DNA of 64,000 bases from Patiria miniata (GCF_015706575.1 NW_024037062.1:3158811-3222810); one strand, 5' to 3'; positions 24,301 through 35,353 are shown, counted from the first letter of the stretch. The notes: generated by a model from the letters alone, not told the origin. Numbers and translations are program-made.

Positions 24301-24751
24301 TCAAAAAGTGGTGGGGAGGACCATCTTCCAAATGAGGGCGCTCTTCAAAACCTTTATTATGTATACTGGAAAAGATATGCCGATTTTCACAGCGCCTTGT
24401 AATGCCTTTTTTTTAGCTGGTTTTCTTTTTTGGGGTTGATGTCAGAACTCTCTAAACATTTATGGAAATACTTACTGAGCAAATTTTTTTTCAAAAATCC
24501 TGGGGGGGGGCACGGTGCCCCTGCCCCCCCCCCTCATCTGGATATACCACTGGACATAATGAATCCATTCGAATGTCAACAACCTGAACACACCATTCTT
24601 CTTTTTTGAACAGTTCCCTGGTAACAAGGACAAGAACACCCCGGTAACTACTCACCTGCCGTTTGCCTTGCGCACCAGAATCCTGCGCATTCACCCCACT
24701 GCATGGAACCACCATTGCAGCATGAGGTTTGAAGTGATTGGCTGCTATTAG
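18394..24751 (+). CDS. Three exons encoding a complete F5/8 type C (discoidin) domain, C-terminal part of a gene
   Basis: Exons 18394-18528, 21926-22140 and 24614-24751 have AG acceptors and GT donors and join without breaking frame. Exon 1 starts in phase 1 and ends with the first base of a Gly codon that exon 2 completes. Exon 2 ends in phase 0 at TPIK, and exon 3 opens FPGNKDKNTPVTTHLPFALR and ends EVIGCY-stop. The domain starts CSVEGPLGMEDGRIRDERIT and closes on the final Cys, the usual disulfide pair. WCNDE, PWIQVHFD, YQVTYSEDGQSW and RILRIHPTAWN are typical strands of the fold. This family binds glycans or phospholipid heads outside cells, or makes cell contacts. Upstream exons, including any signal peptide, are not visible before 18394; phase-1 entry is typical of shuffled extracellular modules. 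The stop follows the domain directly, so the domain is C-terminal. Introns are crowded with transposons. The domain call is firm; the rest of the protein is unknown. Confidence 0.88.
18597..18978 (+). mobile_element. TTAA-flanked CCCTAAAAGGGCC transposon, copy 1
   Basis: The termini CCCTAAAAGGGCC and GGCCCTTTTAGGG are inverted repeats flanked by TTAA on both sides. It is about 370 bp, non-autonomous, and lies in intron 1 of the F5/8C gene, 70 bp after the donor. The interior block ATAGTCATGAAATTTCTTGG is shared with the copies at 44755-45163 and 52500-52865. TTAA targets are used by piggyBac and Kolobok elements. Confidence 0.8.
20172..20364. repeat. Two-unit tandem repeat, about 105-bp period
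   Basis: AGAAAGTGGCTAGGAAATG followed by TTCAGATTGCACCACA occurs twice, each time leading to CCAGA-CTTTTAGG and a GGCCC(T/C)GGACCCC block. The two units differ by about ten substitutions. Confidence 0.8.
20421..20950 (-). mobile_element. CTATAGTCCATCATTTG MITE, copy 1
   Basis: The right end reads CAAATGATGGACTATAGCTT then TTAA; the left end is a diverged inverse (TTAAGGTATATTCCATCATT). The same element is at 38007-38525 in the opposite orientation with both ends intact. It is about 520 bp, flanked by TTAA, with no coding capacity. Confidence 0.8.
21021..21600. mobile_element. CAGTAGCGTATCCAG-type transposon, right end lost
   Basis: The left end CAGCAGCGTATCCAG is followed by a long G run. 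The next few hundred bases (GACATGTTTTTTTTCTTC, CTTCCAAATGGGGGC, GATTGATGTCAGAG) match the element at 24194-24552. A segment near 21270-21550 with no counterpart there suggests a further insertion. No right terminus is seen. Confidence 0.6.
22321..23813 (+). mobile_element. TA-family transposon, copy 5, in intron 2 of the F5/8C gene
   Basis: The left end is TATAGGTTTTCCCGGCC and the right end is GCCGGGAAAACATATA. Left subterminal CATTCAATTT words lie at 22349, 22438 and 22527, with CATTCGATTT at 22377. The element itself carries a nested 57-bp TTAA element at 22768-22828. It starts 181 bp after the exon 2 donor. Confidence 0.88.
22768..22828 (+). mobile_element. Minimal (about 53 bp) TTAA-flanked CCCTAAA element
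   Basis: CCCTAAAGGGACCGGGGCGG opens and GGCCCTTTTAGGG closes a tiny element bounded by TTAA on each side. At the equivalent position other copies of the host transposon read CACTTCTTTAAGCATTTAAA (for example near 14382), so the empty site carries a single TTAA. This is a direct read of a 4-bp TTAA target duplication for the family also found at 18597, 44755 and 52500. Confidence 0.85.
24194..24552. mobile_element. CAGTAGCGTATCCAG-ended transposon
   Basis: The ends CAGTAGCGTATCCAG and CTGGATATACCACTG are imperfect 15-bp inverted repeats. Runs of G and C lie just inside each end. It is 359 bp, non-autonomous, and ends about 60 bp before the last F5/8C exon (24614). Confidence 0.7.
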
Positions 24752-25271
24752 TCAGACTCATTACATTGCCGACGAGTGAATGAAATGATTTCAACGTCGA
24801 AAGGTAGCTCTGTCGTAGAACAAAACGAAAATATTCATGCTTGTAACTACCGGCTGTACTCAAAATTATTTGGTAGTTTGGATGAAATTTGATGAATATT
24901 ATTAGCTTTTTTTTCTTAAAATGTGTGAATCTATATTTCTGATGCTCTTAAAATGCATACTGGTGAAATCGTTAGTCAAGGTGTACGTGTTGATAATTAG
25001 CTGATTGGTAAGACTTTTATAGAGTGAAAACAAACCCTGGGAGTACACTTTAAAAAAGAAAGGCAAGTCTCCAGGGAAATCTGGACAGTCGTACAGCAAG
25101 GTTGCTTTTTCCTGTGTACTTGAAGGACTTAAATAAATTTAGAACATGACAACGAATAAGAGAAATTGTATGTACGAATTTAAGAAAGAAATATGCTCGT
25201 TATAAAAAAATGAAGAATTATTATGTGTTAGTTGCTAGAAGGTACGGTGTGTCTAATAATAATAATAATAA

Positions 25272-26757
25272 TATAGGTTTTCCCGGCGAATTTCCGCAGT
25301 TTTCTAATCAGTTTCATTATCAGCCATTCAATTTCACGTGAGTTTTGCACATGTGGTCAAATTTGGGTTTCTTTTTCATTTTGGGTTCATTCAATTTCAT
25401 TTTTAGGCAGCCAAGATTTGCTCTGAATGTTCGTGTTCGTTTTTGGGCATGCTATTTCGTTTTGGTGCATTCAAGACTTAATTTGTAGCAGTCTTAAATT
25501 AAGTCTTTGCAACCTTTTGACGGTTGACGCATTCAAATAAGCGAACATCTGTGCGCTTATAACGTATAACCATGCTTTTCGTTTCTTATTCGTTTATGGG
25601 CAATCGCTTTCATCGTATGGTCATTCAAATTAATAAGATGTTTTAATCGATATGTTTTCTCATTTTCCTCCAAGGTTCATCCCCCCCCCCAAAAAAATTC
25701 TTGATGACTGTAAAATTTACAATGTTACAAATTAACTGATATGAGGGAAACAAGATGTAACGAAATAATTAATTGAAAGTGACTAAGATAATTTATTTTT
25801 CACTTTTGATATTGTCTACTTGTTTAAACGTTTGATCAAGGGGTATCTTTACGTTGGCACTTTTTTGACGTGCAAGACATCGGGACACGTGTGTTTGGCA
25901 ACCATCGGGAACACTTCTCTTGCGTTATTTTATGTTTTCTTGCGTATGTCTGACCGAACACTTACCGTATTCATAGGGCCCATGCAAAAAATAGTTTTCA
26001 ACGCAAACCTTGAAAATACATCTTTGTGTAACATTTAACCTTAATCGCAAGTTTTATTTTCCATTTTGAAGGGTGTTTTTTTTTGCCCTCTCAATTTTTA
26101 TGCTAATGCATGCTTTCACACGAATGTTTTCAATTAGCAAGTTTTGGATGAATAATTTGAAAGAAAAACCCCTAAACTGAACAGTGTCTCCCTGAAATGA
26201 CATCACAGTGAAAGCGCGCTCATAGGTAGTCCGAAAAAGCATGGAAACTTTGAAATGTTTAAAGAAGTGCACTTTTGCAATAAGATTTACGAAAAAATGT
26301 TGTCAAATGTGTAGTTTTTTTACATAAAAGTTGCACAAAAAGAATACCTGAGAACAATTCATTGCACATACCCTTTAATTAAGGAAAAAAAGGCATCTAC
26401 GGATTGAAGACATCAAATATGATTTACGCTAAGGAATACGGACACGTATGAAGTCTTAAAATATGTTTGACAAAATGTGAAATATGTTTGCCCATTAATG
26501 AAAATGAATGCCCGATCAACCCTTACTGCTGGTTATGACGAAATTGAATGAACAACGCGATACTTTTAATATGAATGCATCTTTGATAGAGACGAGTGAA
26601 GATAAAAGGCGATAGAATGCTCGGATAGTGAAATAGAACGATTCTTTTTGATTGTCGAATGCCGATCTTCGTGATCTTTCAATTTCAATCTAAATCGAAT
26701 GAACCAGGCGGTAAATTGAATGAAAACTTGGTGAAATTGGCCGTGAAAACCTATAAT
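25272..26757 (-). mobile_element. TA-family transposon, copy 6 (inverted)
   Basis: It starts TATAGGTTTTCCCGGCGAAT and ends GGCCGTGAAAACCTATA. It is inserted in an AAT microsatellite (25256-25271). It abuts the 3' flank of the deleted retrotransposon at 26758-27758. An open frame at 25820-26038 resembles those at 12275 and 14991-14773 in sibling copies. Confidence 0.88.
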
Positions 26758-27758
26758 AATCGGCATTTAAGAACGCTCTTTTTAGTAAACTAAATCACAG
26801 CGCTTACAAATAATGAACAATTAAAGTAAATAAATAATTTAAGTTAAATAATAAAAACAGGTAGCATAGACAATGAATTGATTATTGGTGGAATAAATTG
26901 GTCTTGATCAGCTTCTTGAATTGCTCGAGAGATTTGGCATTTTGAATGGAAAAGGGCAGACTATTCCACTCCTTCGCTGCACTGGGGAAAGTGTATCCAG
27001 GAGGAGTGCACTCACCTATGACAACGGGATCATCTTCGTACAGCCAACTCTCAGTGATTGCAATGATGTCTATGTCATGTTCTACAATGTAGTCACATGT
27101 GGAAAGTGACTAGTTCCTGAGGGAGTGGGCATTCCAAACACAAATTCTGGAATTGAGTTCATTTGTGTTGTGGTCCTGTTTTGGGATGTATCGTAGGTTT
27201 TCATGATTGACGCCGCGCAGTTGGTTGGCTCTGTGACCAATAACACGGCAAGATGACACAACCTGAATTTGGCGTTGCTTCCTTTTCCCAGCACGCTTAC
27301 CTCTGTGGGACCTGTGTTTTTGTGACAATCCAAGGGATTTAATGTTTGTCCATATGACATCAGGCAGCTTCTGAGCTGACTGTAAGTAAACATTCTCCTG
27401 CTGGACTCGCAAAAGAAAGGATCTGTCATAAACCAAACGATTGCTAGCAGTTTCTGGGCAATGACTACCTTCAAGATGTTCCTGGGGATAGTCATGCGTA
27501 ACTGGCCCTTCATGGGTTAGGGTTTACATCCCCAGAAAGAAGTAGTTTTGACTGGAATGTTGAAAAACAGTTGGAATAATAGTGGAATCGTGACCCAAGA
27601 AATTTGTACTTTGGTTGTGTATGCAGTTTCTCATGCACTATGTCGAGACTCAAGTTCCAGTGAAGAGCAGTATCAGCAGTTAATGTGTCACTGTGTCTAC
27701 AGAGAATTAGTATGGGAGAAATTATTATCCTGAAATTTTGTAATTCGGAAAAAAGCAT
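26758..27758 (-). pseudogene. Internally deleted CR1/L2-like non-LTR retrotransposon
   Basis: On the minus strand, 27758-27510 ends LLLSGDVNPNP, a 2A-like motif interrupted by a TGA. A second frame (27436 down) runs through a basic RGKRAGKRKQRQ region into RICVWNAHSLRN and, after one TAG at 27112-27110, HDIDIIAITESWL, the start of an APE-type endonuclease. About 15 residues later, at GECTPPGYTF, the same frame jumps to PSAAKEWNSLPFSIQNAKSL and KKLIKTNLFHQ-stop (TAA at 26884-26882), the usual C-terminal end of reverse transcriptase in these elements. The catalytic endonuclease body and all of the RT core are absent. The deletion preserved frame. The element is non-coding now, but its two ends are intact. 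Confidence 0.78.
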
Positions 27759-28752
27759 TTGAGAAACACTCGCTCTATTTATTTCATATCAAGCCCAAAT
27801 CTGGGGGTGGATGCAGCCCCTGAGCTTCTGATTTATTTATGATACCAGTAAAATGGGGCCCAAAGAAAAGAAAAGGAATTCTAAAGTTCCTATATTCTCA
27901 AATAGTTTTATAGAATGGCGGGGAAAGCATCATAGATTTCACAATTTTTAGGGCGGAGGGGGGGGGGGTATGCCCCGTATCCCCAGCAGTCACAACCTCC
28001 TCACACACCCCCTTAACATTACCCCCATGTTTCCTGAATGCTGGATCCGCCCGTGAAGCTGTTTGTATTAGCAAATGTATAAGTCAAAAGACCTTTATCA
28101 AGGGTACGCCATCTTGAACATCAAAGCGTGGCATAACGCAAACAAACGTACATGGCGGCCTAACTATTGTGTGGGAATGTGTGCGGTGAACGAGTGACTC
28201 TCGCAATATTACAGCAGATTGACATTCTTATAAATGGATGGATAGCTCGATTCCCCACAACATCAATCAGCATAGGCAGGTCACGTCTTATTGTATTTTG
28301 AAGAAAGATCTGATAAATATAAAGCCCAAAACAAGTGGCCAGACTTAAGTTTCCGTGTCTGAGTACAATATGCGTAATTAGCACCGCCGTCAGATCAGAG
28401 AAACGATCAAGACTTTTTCTGAGCTGAACATGCATCTGTTTTATTTTTCGTGTTGTCAATAAGTAGAGAAAGTGAATATGCTTTGTCGTGACTTTTAATG
28501 TAGCCGATACATGCGCCTGTACAATTATGCCAACCAGCGCTTTAAAGGTGGCACATATATGTTCATTCATTGAATGAGGTATTTTATAATATATATAAGT
28601 AAAGTACTTCAAGTTACTGCTTCGACTTTTTTGGCCAACATAACACAGAAAAAAAAGTGACCAGAGTTTGAATTGATGGCATGGTATCTTTGTAATTCCT
28701 TTTTTTCCTACCCCAAATTATGAAATGTATCCCCGCTCCCATAATTTTGTCT
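27759..28752. other. No gene recognised; transposon fragment near 27950-28065
   Basis: GGATCCGCCCGTGAAGC near 28043 resembles the right terminus of the CAGGGGCGGATCCAG family, preceded by a G run at 27958. A 150-codon minus-strand frame (28160-28612) has no recognisable motif or splice context and is left unannotated. Confidence 0.5.
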
Positions 28753-29193
28753 CCTGATTAGACGAGAGTGCATCACGTGGTGATGCACTGTACCGTCCAT
28801 TCTATTCACGAATATTCATGGCGATAAAACGATCGAGACAAACTAAAATAATGGATGTGTGCCCAAAATCAGTGGCGTAAATCCGTGTCGACGAGCGGTG
28901 GGAATGGGGGATGACCAGACCGCAAAATCATGAAATTGCCCGCCGTGGAAATGGGAGGGGGGGGGGGGGGCAGGCATCACGATATTCTAGGGGGCGCTGT
29001 TCATGAAATTGACATGGAATGCAAACAGGTTTTACTTATATCCATCTCAACGTGAAATTAAATAAGCAGAGCTACTTATATGACGACTAATAATTGTGAA
29101 AGATTGAATACAATATTTTGGGAAAACAAATCCTGTGCAGTGGCTTCGCTTCCTTGCCTTTGAATTTAGTTTTCTGACACACTAATGTTCAGC

Positions 29194-32100
29194 TTACATT
29201 GTCACCTGATTGCATTGACCCTCAGGATATTGTAACTCATGTTGCTGATCACGTGATGCGGATGAGTAACATGAACCACCTGACCGAATCTTTCTCCGCA
29301 CTGGAATGCACAGAAATGCCGCCGAAGCGCAAACAAAGATGGCGGCGATGACGAGAAGACTGGCGAAATAGCTCCCAGTGACATCAAACAGTGAACCTGA
29401 CAACAAAGCAAGAGAACAAAAATACGAATAGACGTGTTACTAACACAAATCGAGAAGAACGATCAGTGGTTCATGTCGAGCTTGAACTCGAGCTCATGAT
29501 CTTCAGTCAGAGTCAAAATAACCGGTCAAAAACCGAGCCCTGTTTATCTGCGTCAGATTCCGTAACACGTGGGCTCAAATTCAATCTCGAACTCAGGCAT
29601 ATGGACTCGAGACCAAGTTCAAATTATAATTAAGAAACAACTGGTTCAGTTAAAACAAGGAAGGCTGAAAAGAGTGAAATAAAAGTGCCAAAAATTACTG
29701 TAATTGTTATTACAATTTTGCGACTCGAGCCTGAGTCTGGTCATGTCAAACTGCCTAAGTTTAGTTCGTACCCATTTGATTTAGAAATTGTAGCTTGCTC
29801 GAATAAATCTGCAGCTTGAGATGGAGCCGAAGCCATACAGGAGAACGAGGTTTCGAAAATCCCAATGTTACAGTACTGTACCTGATAAAGGAGCACTGAC
29901 TAGGATCCCGAACCCCGGTGGAACCAAAGTTAGAACCATGACGGTACTTGGTCCATACTTCTCCAAGAACAATTCTGCGCCCGCGGCATACAGTACTCCA
30001 TACGCTCCCGATCGCAGAAAACCAGATGCTGAAACAGATGTGGTGTTTTAGTCTTAATATAAAACCCTTCGTTTTTTTTATACCAGTGATTGGGTGTAGG
30101 AAGACCGTGGACCTTAGATAGCAATAAACAATAAATCAGATGTCCTCGGTAAGAAATTTTGTCAGAAATGGTCCACGGTAGTGATTTCCATAGTGCAATT
30201 GGGAAAAATTATATTCGAAGATATAGCAACAAGAAAAGTATTACACAGAGGTCCTCGCAAGTGATTTTGCCATTTTGATTGGGAAGTCATGTTATTTGAT
30301 TGTTAATTAACTTTCAATCCTTCAGCAACGATTACGTCAGGGATTCCTGAGCCTTTTATTAAATACATAAAAAAACCTCTTATCACAATGCTTTTCCTTC
30401 AAGTCAGGTATTTACAGAAAAATTTAAGATAAAACGGAGATTGAACACTTAAAACACTCACCTATTGCAATCGGCATTATTGCAGCGAACGTTTTGACAA
30501 TGGTCATCAATCCCAGAGGAACGGCTGCAAGAAGACACGAGGAGACTACGACATACAGATACTTGAACGGCAGACGACCTCCTAGCAACGCAATGAGCAG
30601 TTTCCCGCCAATTTCCCCACCGGCGAAGCCCATAATGACGTAGGAGATCTGGTTGCTATGGAGATTGAGGCCGTCCATGTAACTGGCCTGCATCAGGAGG
30701 GGCGAAGATTGTTAAATCCAAATGCACTTGTCACAAGTTTGCATTGGTTGTTTTCTCTAAAGAATTCATTTTGTCATGCGCACTTTAGTGAACAGTAAAT
30801 AGGTACCACGGAAAGTTATTGCACAATTTTGGTGGAAAATGGACAATCCCGTGTGATTTCTTCAGTTGAGGAATGCACAACGAATTTTTGAATGGCTGTT
30901 AATATGCTACTTACAAAATTGATGTCGAAAAATGTCCATCCCAAGAACGTGAGGAAATTGGCAACAGACCACAACCATAACTCCAGACTTTGCATCATTC
31001 TCCACACTTCACACCAATCGTGCTTGGTGTTTGAACCCTCGTGGGACACGATGGCGTCATCTAGCGGCTCAATCCTTTCCTTTCCCTGGTTCTCCTGTTC
31101 ACAACTCTCGTCGGCCCGTTCCCATTCCCGATCCCGTTCCCCTACGTTTTGCATATCGTGTTCATTCTGTTCCGTGTCCTCTGATCTACTTTGCCGCGGC
31201 AAGATGTCCTCTGTAGTCGGGGGATCGGTCAGAAGCAATCCGTCGGCGACGCCCACCACGAATATCCCTCCGCTGAGAACTCTCAGTGCATTGCGCCACC
31301 CATAGTTAGTTATAAGTACTGTCAGTAATGGGCTGAAGGTGAGCAAACCTGCACGTTGGAAGAAACCAAATAAAATTCACTTTCTTAAAAAAAGATGTAC
31401 CTTCTCCCAATGATTTGTGATATTTGAAAATCCATACCCGGTTTTATTTGATAATTCCCCCCCCCCAAAAAAAAACCCCACAAGTGTGGCATCTTCTTCT
31501 TCATTAATTTTTTTCTATAATCATTGGATATTTAAATCGAATACTTAAGTCAAATTTGATTGTACACAAGCGGATTTGTCAAAATATAAAAAAATGTTCA
31601 ATTCCATCCACATACCGCCCGTGGATCCCAACAAAGCGATTGCACTCGCACGGGCGAAGTTGCCTTTCGCAAACCATTCCAGCAACAGTTGAAGCGATGA
31701 ATGAAGCGTGAGATTGGCACCAACACCCGATAGGACTCCGTACGTTATGTAGGCGTAGCCCAGGGCCGGTACGAATGACGTCGTCAACAGTCCTGTGCAG
31801 TACAACACGAGCCCAATCAGCGTGACTGCCCTCTTGCTTAGCCTCTGCTCGAGCAGAACGGTGACGGGACTGAAGAGTCGGGCTAAGGCGGCCGATAAAG
31901 ACCCCAACCAACCTGTCAATGGCAATTATGTTGCACACAAAATGTATACAAAGAATTTGCATAATTAAAGAAGATACATGAACATACGACTCCAAGACAC
32001 ATCGTCGTCCCAAATTAGATGCCATATTGGTCACTAAAATACTTGACTTTTTTTCTTTTTCAACTCAGCTCCAAAGAAAATTAACGCATATCAATTATAT

Positions 32101-33092
32101 GTCAGTTTCTAAAGTAAGACCCTTTTACACAGGGCTGCGACCTTTGTACCAGCTATGAACGACCAAAATGGCCAGGACGCTCAATGGTCGCTTAAACCCA
32201 AAAATCATGTTTCTATGTAACTGCTCCAGCGATCTTTGTCCCTCCATTGAACCACCAAAACTGCAATTTTCGGGCATTTTCATGTCGAGCTACGAGCGAC
32301 CTGTGCGTCCACTTAGCCGCTTGCCTGCCTCCCCTGTGCTTCCCCTGTGCAACCTACGGCAACCAACGCCGAAATGGAGGCACATCGGCCACCACAGTCA
32401 TCGTTCAATGCACGCTATTGGTCGGCCAAAGGAGGCACAAGGGAGGCAGAAGCATATCGCCCAGATTGACGGTAAAATCTGCAACAGAACGGATCTATTA
32501 CGTGGCGACCATTGGCCGACCATTGTGCATCCATCCAAATGTTCAAACATTTACGGCGACCATGGCAACCATGGCGATGTCTGAACATCCTGTGTATCAC
32601 CTTTGAACGACCTAGGCAACCATTCGCCTCCTTTGAGCCTCCAACGGCGACCTGGCTAGTTTTATGGTCGCACAAGGGAGGCCCCAAAGGTGCAACCCTG
32701 TGTAAAGGGGGTCTAAGAGAATTCCAGAGGCTGACACAAAATCAAATTTGTTTGACACCTTTTTCAATACTAAGACCGAACCAAAATACTTTATCATCAG
32801 GCTGATGGGTCATTTCGTCAGAACAAAACGCTCTTAAAGAGAGACAGAGGGATTTAACAACGGTCTCTGCAGAGACCGTTTTAAAGTTTGTGTGCTTTGC
32901 TGCTTGGATGTTAAAAGAAAACAAAATTGGATTTGTACCTGTTATTGCCGCAGCGGACTCGAATTCGCCCTGAAGACTCAAATACAATATGCTGAAATTG
33001 AACATTGGTCCAAGAACGAGGAAATACAGCGTGAATGTTGCCAGCGTGACCACCCAATGCCACCGTCGGAGACAGGTTTGTATGATGGCCAT
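29194..33092 (-). CDS. Monocarboxylate transporter-like (SLC16/MFS), copy A, six exons
   Basis: Exons on the minus strand: 33092-32939, 31912-31616, 31348-30915, 30687-30462, 30028-29882, 29396-29194. All have GT-AG borders, phases match, and the sum is 487 codons including TAA (486 residues, normal for the family). Residues 11-51 (WHWVVTLATFTLYFLVLG) form TM1. EWFAKGNFARASAIALLGST at the exon 2/3 join matches the conserved second MCT motif. Residues about 192-262 are a hydrophilic, acidic loop between the two six-helix halves. Residues 271 onward give the second half, with the small 147-bp exon 5 (SGAYGVLYAAGAELF) supplying TM10-11 and exon 6 TM12. MCTs carry lactate, pyruvate or related acids with protons across the plasma membrane; the substrate here is unknown. 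The N-terminal MCT signature is altered (RRWHW in place of an acidic-Gly-Gly-Trp block). The start is the first Met after an in-frame stop. Confidence 0.88.
32117..32714. mobile_element. MITE with AGACCCNTTTACACAGGG ends, intron 1 of transporter A
   Basis: The ends AGACCCTTTTACACAGGG and CCCTGTGTAAAGGGGGTCT are inverted repeats. The interior is dense in GGTCGCC/GGCGACC and GGCAACC/GGTTGCC words. It is about 598 bp. The long open frames seen here on both strands are a by-product of this composition and do not represent genes. Confidence 0.8.
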
Positions 33093-33971
33093 TGCTGCTT
33101 TCGCGTCAGTCGTCAGATGTTTTCTCTTCGTGGTAGTGCAAAAGACGGCCCTTATAGTTCAGGTTCATTGGACACCAACGAGCACAGCGCGGCATTCATA
33201 GTCCTCATTTTATACAGCAAGTTGTGTGTCTCTATAACTTGTATAGTCACACAAAAACCATACAAACAATCACGGTAACCTCACTGCGAGGTCAAACTTC
33301 GTGTGCGAAAAACATATATTAGTACTTTGAGAGTTCAAAGTAAATTATTGCTGGCATTTTCTCGTTGTATTTATCGCATATACATGTGGCCTCAACTAAA
33401 GCCGAACATTTAATGCAAATGTTCATTTCTCCATTCAAAGGAACAACTTTAATTGTGATCATCTATAAACTGCAAAAACAAATCTTACAGCTTTTAAGAC
33501 TGTAAGATTTAAGAACTGTAATTATAATAAGAAAAATATTAGAGCGATGACTAGACTTTGAACTTTCAGAAAACGCGCTTCTAGAGTAAAGTTTGTAAGT
33601 GTTTCAAATGGTTAGCCGATAGTGTTAATAATTTGGAGGAGTGGGGGAGAAACACTTAGCTAGAAGAACACCCATTCGTTAAAAATATAACAAAAAAGTG
33701 GACATTTGTTGGACCAGGCCCCCCCCCCCATAGAACTGCGCCAGAAATAATTTAGAACAATGCTAGTTGTAGAGATTTGTTTTAGGGAAAACAAATAATG
33801 ATTAAATTAGATTCCACGTAATATTGTACGCTATAGCGTGGATTAAACCGTCACTCGTAACGGCCACTGGTAAACAAAGGGCACTTTTTTAACCCCCAAA
33901 TGACACTTAAAATAACCCCTCAAAACAAGGGCACTTGTTAAACAAAAAAGAGGGGGAGGGCACTCATTGGA

Positions 33972-34887
33972 CACAATTCCCCAAATGTCGGTCACTTTAC
34001 TCTGTGTTTCTAGATCTGAAAACACTCACTACACGGTACATGAAATGCATGCATCATGTGCATGGAATCGTGGTTGGCAGAGCTTTCGACGTCCAAGTTG
34101 CAAATAAATGTCTAAATAATAAGCATGTTACTTCTCCAATCTCCCTGAATATCCTCATACATCAGCATCCCATTGGAGGAAACAACGCTGAAATTCATTT
34201 CACGGACTTACCTGGAACGAAGAAATCACGTCTTCAAAATCCCCAAATTGTTGAAGGTCTCACAAGCGGCGGCCATCTTGTACATGAGTGATGACGCGTG
34301 CACAATATTGGGTAAACGTTGTCACGTGCGTCAGTTTACCCCACACAGTGGTAACATTTTACTAATGTCGTGGTAAATTCTACTCTTCGACGTGTACAAT
34401 GAAAGAATTGTTACACAGTGGTGGGGTAAATCCAGTTTCTTTAACCCATCACTTGGGTAATAATACCATGATTTTAACTTTTTGCCTGTGCTACTGGGAC
34501 TTGAAGTCAATGTTGGGTACTATTTTACCCTTTTCATGTGTAACACATTTGACACAAGTAGGTTACACAACAGTTTTACACAACATAAATGTACACTTCT
34601 TTTTTAGAGTGTAGTTGTCAACTTCCAATACCTCGGGGAGCGAATATCGACTGTCCACCCTCAAACCATGTTATATTTGTATACTTTTCAACAGTTAAGA
34701 TAACGACGCGGTATTTGTGTGCAAATGCATGCTGGTGTGCGCGTTCAGCGTTGCGCGTAGCGCGTATTGTTCCAAAGAGCCAGCGCTACAGCGTTGGGTT
34801 CAAACATTTTCGTGAAAGGGTGGTTTGGAAGAGAGAATACATTTTCCTCCAGTTTTGTATTGAAAAAAAAAAGTTCAAATATATCAA
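33972..34887. other. Spacer between transporter copies, no gene recognised
   Basis: Repeated words of the GGTAAA/TTTACC and GTAACA type around 34310-34610 suggest an old repeat, but no clear termini were found. A (-) or (+) exon could not be supported. Confidence 0.4.
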
Positions 34888-35068
34888 ATGACAAGGATCT
34901 ATATGTCAGTTATATAAAACAAATATTGAGTGGCTTTAAATTGTGAAATTTTCGCCTCGTGAAATGGAAAAGTCCAGATTTTACCTTGCGATAATATTCC
35001 TCCCATTCCACGCTGAGCCACTCAATATTTGTATAATGTAACATCCAAGTAGATCTTTGTCATTCGAC
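34886..35068. mobile_element. Hairpin MITE with AATGACAAGGATCT ends
   Basis: The left end AATGACAAGGATCTATATGT plus ACAAATATTGAGTGGCT, and the inverse AGCCACTCAATATTTGT then AGATCTTTGTCATT on the right, form an imperfect inverted repeat of about 180 bp. The right terminus of a relative is at 53140-53167 (CAGATCCTTGTCATT). Confidence 0.7.
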
Positions 35069-35353
35069 TGGAGGATAAAAATTTAAGAACAAATAAAACT
35101 CAGAAAATTGTATCATATCCACTACACGTTTTTCAGCTTGTTCAAGGCTAACAAAGGTTTATAAGTCAAATAATTGACAACAATGAAAATTAATACTGTT
35201 AGTTCTTAAAATACACATGTAATGCAAAAATATCATCACGGCAACTTTGTACCGCCTTAACGCATGATATTGTTTAAATAGCGCAAAGATCGTATAGCGG
35301 CGGCTGGCGGGCTGCGGCTGCGCAATTATCGTGCGCGCGGCGTGCAATAGATC

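Larger units (their letters stand above)
28753..33971. repeat. Direct duplication unit A (partner 38729-43825)
   Basis: The match covers the whole transporter gene, its introns and both flanks. It begins at CCTGATTRGACGAGAGTGC and ends at GGGCACTCATTGGA. The period is about 9.98 kb, and 4.76 kb of unrelated sequence separates the units. Introns are nearly as similar as exons. A perfect palindrome GTGCATCACGTGGTGATGCAC lies at the left edge of both units. Confidence 0.95.

Noticed and set aside
28160..28612. 150-codon minus-strand open frame
   Set aside because: No recognisable domain, no splice context, no second copy to compare. It could be chance in AT-moderate DNA.
29397..30461. Apparent loss of helices 10-11 in the transporter
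   Set aside because: A first pass joined exon 4 to exon 6. A 147-bp exon with matching phases is present at 30028-29882 (and 40000-39854), so the protein is complete.
30892..31305. Plus-strand open frame of 137 codons (and 40858-41262)
   Set aside because: Antisense shadow of transporter exon 3, which has full splice and domain support on the minus strand.
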